From positions 1-9,207 of the forward strand of contig CAINCM010000247.1 in NCBI GenBank assembly GCA_903847005.1: 9,207 nt of DNA. Reading direction: 5' to 3'. This stretch comes from an uncultured Chloroflexota bacterium. GTDB taxonomy: Bacteria; Chloroflexota; Limnocylindria; Limnocylindrales; Limnocylindraceae. Position 1 is the first letter of the stretch; each line of letters opens with the position of its first letter. Below, one piece after another: positions 5,479-9,207 of this stretch. The notes beneath the pieces were generated by a model, which was not told where the DNA came from, ran no database searches, and worked only from the letters and a program-made list of their open reading frames with translations. The translations under genes and the position numbers were made by a program.

Positions 5479-6840
5479 GTGAAACAGTTTGGCATCATCC
5501 TCGCGGGCGGATCTGGCCAGCGATTCGGCGACCAGATTCCGAAGCAGTTCATTCGTCTGGCGGGGGAGAGCGTCCTCCGTCGCAGCGTGGCGGCACTCGC
5601 CTCCGGCGGTGCCTTCGATCAGATCGTGATCGCCGCGAATCCAGACTGGCTGCAGGAGAGCAAGGATGCGGTGAAGGGGCTGCAGGGAGCCAAGGTCGCC
5701 GTGGTGGCTGGCGGCAGCAGCCGGAACGAATCGACTCGCGCCGCGCTGCTGGCCCTCGACGCAGCCGATGAGGACATCGTGCTCATCCACGATGCCGTGC
5801 GCCCACTCCTCTCCAAGGAGGTTGTTGCACGCGTGATCGCACCGCTCGTGGCCGGCCGTGCAGATGCTGTCGACACCACCATCCCCACGCCGGACACGCT
5901 CGTCGTCGTCGACGGCGAAACGATCGTCGACATTCCAGATCGGAGCCTGTATCGCCGCGGACAGACGCCGCAAGGATTCGTTGTCGGGATCTTGCGCGAG
6001 GCGTACGCAAAGGCACCGGCAGGCTCCCAGGCCACCGACGACTGCACCCTGGTACTCCGCAACATCCCCGGTGCCCGTCTTCTTCACGTCGACGGGGCCG
6101 AAGAGAACATCAAGATCACCACGCGCATCGACCACGTGCTCGCCGATCGCCTGATCCAGCTGCAGTCCATTCCGCCAGAGAAGGCGACGACCCCTGAGAA
6201 CAACCGGACCTATTGGAGCGGCCGCCGGGCCGTCATCGTGGGCGGCACCTCGGGAATCGGCGCGGCGATCGTGAGCGAACTCACCGGCCTCGGCGCGGCG
6301 GTGCACGCCACCGGTCGAAGCGGCGTGGACGATGTGACGACGGCAGATGGGGCGCAGGCGACGCTCGCGCATGCGGCCGACGCGCTCGGAGGCATCGACG
6401 ATCTCTTCGTGACGGCAGGGGTGCTGCACATGGGTGCGTTGGCGTCACAGGGGCAGGAAGCGATCCACGAAACGCTTGCGGTCAACCTCGCGGCAAGCGT
6501 CTACCTCGCCCGCGCGTCGTACCCGTATCTCGCACAAGAGCACGGATCGCTGACCCTCTTCACCTCGAGCTCGTTCACCAAGGGCCGCGCGAACTACGCG
6601 GTGTACAGCGCGACCAAGGCGGCGATCGTCAACCTGACGCAGGCGCTCGCCGACGAATGGATCGATGCGAGGGTGCGCGTGAACGCGGTCGCGCCGGAGC
6701 GAGCGAACACGCCGATGCGGCAGACCGCGTTCCCGAACGAAGATCACGCGGCGCTCTTGACTCCCGAGGAGGTTGCCGCCGCAACCCTGCGCCTCGCCGC
6801 CTCCGGGCTTACCGGCCAGGTGCTCGACGTCCGCCGCTGA
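5479..6840 (+). CDS. Bifunctional cytidylyltransferase/SDR reductase, probable CDP-ribitol synthase (Bcs1/Acs1-like)
   Basis: A 453-residue fusion. Residues 1 to about 230 form an IspD/TarI-type cytidylyltransferase: LAGGSGQRFG (8-17) with R15 and K22 of the RxxxxxxK nucleotide site, HDAVRPL (104-110), TPQGF (163-167) and TDDCTL (186-191). After a linker, residues about 248-453 form a short-chain dehydrogenase: GGTSGIG (255-261) for NADPH binding, S363 to S365 and Y376/K380 in YSATK as the catalytic set. The same domain order is known in Haemophilus Bcs1/Acs1, which reduces ribulose 5-phosphate to ribitol 5-phosphate and couples it to CTP, giving CDP-ribitol. Gram-positive TarI/TarJ do this with two proteins, and TarJ is a zinc-dependent medium-chain dehydrogenase. 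GTG 5479 is chosen from the -10 box and because it sits directly before the first strand; ATG 5467 would add four residues. A role in isoprenoid synthesis (IspD) is less likely given the fusion and neighbours. Confidence 0.88.
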   Translation: MKQFGIILAGGSGQRFGDQIPKQFIRLAGESVLRRSVAALASGGAFDQIVIAANPDWLQESKDAVKGLQGAKVAVVAGGSSRNESTRAALLALDAADEDIVLIHDAVRPLLSKEVVARVIAPLVAGRADAVDTTIPTPDTLVVVDGETIVDIPDRSLYRRGQTPQGFVVGILREAYAKAPAGSQATDDCTLVLRNIPGARLLHVDGAEENIKITTRIDHVLADRLIQLQSIPPEKATTPENNRTYWSGRRAVIVGGTSGIGAAIVSELTGLGAAVHATGRSGVDDVTTADGAQATLAHAADALGGIDDLFVTAGVLHMGALASQGQEAIHETLAVNLAASVYLARASYPYLAQEHGSLTLFTSSSFTKGRANYAVYSATKAAIVNLTQALADEWIDARVRVNAVAPERANTPMRQTAFPNEDHAALLTPEEVAAATLRLAASGLTGQVLDVRR

Positions 6841-7594
6841 TCGACCTGACGCGGCGCAGGAACTCCCTCGTGCGTGCGTCGCGCGGCGCACCGAAGATGC
6901 GCCTCGGCGTCCCCTCTTCGACGAGGCGTCCCCCTTCGAGGTAGCAGATCCGATCCGCCACATCTGCGGCGAACGCCATCTCGTGGGTCGCGATGAGCAT
7001 CGTCATGCCGCTTGCGGCGAGTGAGCGCAGCGTCTCCAGGACCTCGGCAACCAAGACCGGATCGAGCGCGCTCGTGATCTCGTCCAAGAGGAGCACCTTC
7101 GGCTCCGTGGCGAGTGCGCGCGCGATGGCGACGCGCTGCTGCTGCCCGCCAGAGAGACGATCTGGATACTCGTGCGCCTTTTCGGCAAGGCCGAGCGACT
7201 TCAGGAGCTCCTTGGCACGGCGCACAGCGGCGGCTGGCGCCAGTCCGAGTGCAACGCGCGGCGCGAGCGCCACATTCTCGACGACAGTGAGATGCGGGAA
7301 GAGATTGAATCCCTGGAAGACGATGCCAAGCTTTCGGCGCGTGGCGTCGACGTCGCGATCTTCGTAGGCCACGCGTCCCCCGTTGAGGCGGATGCTGCCG
7401 GCGTCGAGTGGCTCGAGCAGGTCTGCGCAGCGCAAGAGTGTCGACTTGCCAGACCCAGATGCGCCGATGAGGCAGACGACCTCGTGCTCCGCGAGTGAGA
7501 GGCTGATCCTGTCGAGCACCGGCCTCCCGTTGTAGCGCTTGGTGAGCCCCTTCAGCTCCAAGACGGGTGCGTGTGTGCGCGCTCTGGCGGCCAT
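6809..7594 (-). CDS. Polar amino-acid ABC transporter ATP-binding protein (GlnQ/HisP-like)
   Basis: A 261-residue ATPase that powers amino-acid import at the inner face of the membrane. It has every expected motif: Walker A GASGSGKST (44-52), Q-loop Q94 in FQGFNLFPH, signature LSGGQ (147-151), Walker B VLLLDE (167-172), D-loop SALD (175-178) and switch H204. FQGFNLFPHLTVVENV is characteristic of the polar amino-acid uptake group. The ATG at 7594 shares its A with the permease stop (TGATG on the minus strand), so the two are translationally coupled; a TTG one codon upstream is an alternative. The upstream sequence GGGTGG is at best a weak ribosome site. The 3' end overlaps the convergent CDP-ribitol synthase gene by 32 bp. 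The precise amino acid is not deducible from the ATPase. Confidence 0.95.
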   Translation of the reverse strand: MAARARTHAPVLELKGLTKRYNGRPVLDRISLSLAEHEVVCLIGASGSGKSTLLRCADLLEPLDAGSIRLNGGRVAYEDRDVDATRRKLGIVFQGFNLFPHLTVVENVALAPRVALGLAPAAAVRRAKELLKSLGLAEKAHEYPDRLSGGQQQRVAIARALATEPKVLLLDEITSALDPVLVAEVLETLRSLAASGMTMLIATHEMAFAADVADRICYLEGGRLVEEGTPRRIFGAPRDARTREFLRRVRSISGGRRAPGR

Positions 7595-8397
7595 CAACGC
7601 GTTCCACCCAGCTGCGCGCTGCGGTCCTTGGCGGCGAGGTGATCGACGAGGCGCGTCATCGGGATGGTGATGATGAGGAAGATAAGGGCGGTGGTCATCA
7701 GCGGCGTGAAGTTGAAGCTCGCCGCCTTCAGGATTTGCGCCTGTTTGAAGGTCTCCACCACGCCCAGGATCGAGACGAGCGCGGTGTCCTTCTGCAGTCC
7801 GATGAAGTCGTTCAAGAGCGGCGGGATCACGCGACGCATCGCCTGCGGAATCACCACATGGCGGAGCGCCTGAACCCTGGTGAGACCGAGTGCGCGCGCG
7901 GCACGCTCCTGTGACGGATGGATCGATTCGATCCCAGCGCGATAGACCTCGCTCACATACGCCGAGTAGATCAGCACGAGTGTCACGAGCGCCCAGAAGA
8001 AGGGCTCCTTCGGGACCCCGTCGAGCTGCAGGGCGGGGACGCCGAAGCCGAGCACGTAGATGATCAGGATGCTCGGCACGCCACGGAAGAAGTCGACGTA
8101 GGCGGTGGCGAAGATGCGGAGCGGCGTGAGCGCGGGTGCGGTGATGGAGCGCGCGAGCGCGATCAGCAGTCCGATCGGAAGGATGAGCAGCTCGGCGATG
8201 ATGAAGAGGCGCACGTTGATGGTGAACGCCTCTGCGACTGCGGGGAGCGAGGTGGAGAAGTATCGCCCGTCGAAGAAGGCCTTCTGGACCTCTGGCCAGG
8301 CGGGAGACGAGCCGACGGTGTACGCGACGGCGCCCGCTACTAGGAGGGTGCTAAAGGTGGCGACGAGGAGACCCTTTCGGGCTGGCCCCGTCGCCAC
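7594..8397 (-). CDS. Polar amino-acid ABC transporter permease (HisM/GlnP-like)
   Basis: A membrane subunit forming the translocation path of an amino-acid importer. From GTG 8397 it has 267 residues: first helix at about 9-29, a second at about 61-84, FRGVP (104-108) at the start of the conserved core, further helices to the C-terminus, and the EAA loop from EVYRAGIESI through QERAARALGL (150-172), which docks on the ATPase. The canonical GQ of that loop reads SQ. The start is uncertain. GTG 8397 lies 17 bp after the binding-protein stop and is preferred; GTG 8454 would add 19 residues but overlap the upstream gene by 40 bp. Neither has a clear ribosome site. Only one permease gene is present, so the channel is probably a homodimer, as in many systems of this family. 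Confidence 0.92.
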   Translation of the reverse strand: MATGPARKGLLVATFSTLLVAGAVAYTVGSSPAWPEVQKAFFDGRYFSTSLPAVAEAFTINVRLFIIAELLILPIGLLIALARSITAPALTPLRIFATAYVDFFRGVPSILIIYVLGFGVPALQLDGVPKEPFFWALVTLVLIYSAYVSEVYRAGIESIHPSQERAARALGLTRVQALRHVVIPQAMRRVIPPLLNDFIGLQKDTALVSILGVVETFKQAQILKAASFNFTPLMTTALIFLIITIPMTRLVDHLAAKDRSAQLGGTR

Positions 8398-8414
8398 CTT
8401 CGAGCGACTGATGC

Positions 8415-9207
8415 TTACTCGATGATCGGCGCGCTGCCGGAGCCGCCGATCCACTCGAGCAGCAGTGCATCGAGTGTGCCGTCGGCCTTCAGCGCGTCAA
8501 TCGCGGTGTTCACGCAGGCGGTGAGCGGCGATCCCTTCTGGAGCACCACGCCGAACTGCTCTGCACCCGCATCGGTTCCGGCGAGCTGACCGATGATCAC
8601 CCCACCAGAGAGCTGTGCGTCTCGCATGTAGAACGTCGTCGGGACGTCCGCGACGATCCCATCGATCTGCCCCGCGTCGAGGGCCGCGACCGCTTCATCC
8701 ATGGTGTTGAAGACGGCCGGCTCCTGATCAGGCTGGATGATGTTGATGATCGCGTCGTAGCTCGTGGTGCCGATCTGTGTTCCCAGCTTCGCACCTTTCA
8801 GGTCCGCGATGCTGGTAGCACCGGCGATCGGGCTCCCCTCGACGGTGACCACGCCTTGGGCCACGTCGTAGTAGCCGTTGCTGAAATCGATCGCTTCGGC
8901 GCGATCGGCCTTGATGGAGACCTGGTTCAGCAGCAGGTCGAACGACTTCTCGCCCGGCGCAAACGCCTGATCGAACGCCGTGACAACCCAGGTGACCTTG
9001 TCGGCCGTGAATCCGAGCTGTGCGGCGATCGCATACGCGACGGCGCCCTCATAGCCCTGGCCCTTCACTGGATCGTTGTTGTAGTCGCCGACCCACACCT
9101 CTGAGCCCTCGGTGCCGCCCTGGAACCACGGGCTATAGGCCGGGTTGTCCGTAGAAAGCGTCAGGACGCCAGGCGTCTTGAGCGCGAGGTTCTCCGGGGC
9201 GCATGAC
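8415..9207 (-). CDS. ABC transporter substrate-binding protein, amino-acid type (SBP_bac_3), 5' end outside window
   Basis: The extracellular receptor of the importer encoded downstream. About 263 C-terminal residues are visible, open to the window edge, so the signal peptide or lipobox is not seen. Near the edge it reads SCAPENLALKTPGVLTLSTD, followed by a typical first lobe (YEGAVAYAIAAQLGF), the NQVSIKADRAEAIDFSNGYY block where R and D residues usually contact the amino-acid backbone, and a second lobe with KLGTQIGTTSYD and DGIVADVPTTFYMRD. A Cys near the edge and another in LTACVNTAIDAL could form a disulfide outside the cell. The gene ends in TAA, 17 bp before the preferred permease start. 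A GTG at 9098 is in frame but falls inside the conserved domain and is not the true start. Ligand unknown; polar amino acid by family. Confidence 0.93.
   Translation of the reverse strand, partial: SCAPENLALKTPGVLTLSTDNPAYSPWFQGGTEGSEVWVGDYNNDPVKGQGYEGAVAYAIAAQLGFTADKVTWVVTAFDQAFAPGEKSFDLLLNQVSIKADRAEAIDFSNGYYDVAQGVVTVEGSPIAGATSIADLKGAKLGTQIGTTSYDAIINIIQPDQEPAVFNTMDEAVAALDAGQIDGIVADVPTTFYMRDAQLSGGVIIGQLAGTDAGAEQFGVVLQKGSPLTACVNTAIDALKADGTLDALLLEWIGGSGSAPIIE

Noticed and set aside
5131..6429. Minus-strand open frame of 432 codons opposite the transferase and CDP-ribitol synthase genes
   Set aside because: Composition is Arg/His-rich and domain-free, and the plus strand has strong motifs throughout. 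It is a codon-position shadow.
6771..6786. Small hairpin GGTTGC/GCAACC as terminator of the minus-strand ABC operon
   Set aside because: It lies about 20 nt past the ATPase stop, but the stem is only 6 bp, the following bases are TCCTCGGGAG with no U tract, and it sits inside the coding sequence of the SDR domain.
6213..6944. Plus-strand frame of 243 codons overlapping the SDR domain
   Set aside because: Its translation is Arg/Gly-rich and lacks motifs, while the overlapping frame carries the intact SDR catalytic residues.

Overview
The window is about two-thirds G+C by eye, almost entirely coding, and its gene starts mostly lack Shine-Dalgarno sequences. Four starts instead sit 6-7 nt downstream of a TAnnnT-type -10 box, the layout of leaderless transcripts that are common in Actinomycetota. 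With the protein families present, this suggests an actinomycete-type bacterium. The substrate-binding protein reminds me of versions in deep-branching actinobacteria such as Thermoleophilia, but I cannot place the organism more precisely from sequence alone.

Layout. (1) 1-3011, plus strand: the 3' part of an S58/DmpA-type self-cleaving aminopeptidase, an AI-2E/PerM-family membrane protein, and an MFS_3-type drug/siderophore-like exporter. These are packed with a 4-bp gap and then a 4-bp overlap. A GC-rich hairpin at the end of the MFS gene is a plausible terminator. (2) 2987-6840: a cell-envelope polymer module. Two CDP-glycerol/CDP-ribitol phosphotransferase-family genes (TagB/TagF/TarL type) are transcribed divergently from a 22-bp gap that carries two overlapping -10 boxes. 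The rightward one is followed by a fused cytidylyltransferase-SDR protein resembling Haemophilus Bcs1/Acs1, which makes CDP-ribitol from ribulose 5-phosphate. (3) 6809-9207, minus strand: a polar amino-acid ABC importer in the order binding protein (5' end outside the window), permease, ATPase.

How the genes fit together. The fusion enzyme would supply CDP-ribitol, and one or both transferases would prime or polymerise polyol phosphate for a teichoic-acid-like or capsular polymer. The paralogue at 2987-4174 has lost motifs that its partner keeps, so the two are probably not interchangeable. The ABC importer and the left-hand transporters have no evident functional link to the polymer module.

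The module borders are both convergent gene pairs that overlap in their coding ends (25 bp and 32 bp). No stretch over 40 bp is free of genes, and I see no tRNA, rRNA, CRISPR, insertion sequence or clear sign of transfer. The most interesting signals are regulatory and architectural: the compact bidirectional leaderless promoter, and a perfect GC palindrome butting against the -10 box of the CDP-ribitol synthase gene. I do not see a wholly new biological system.
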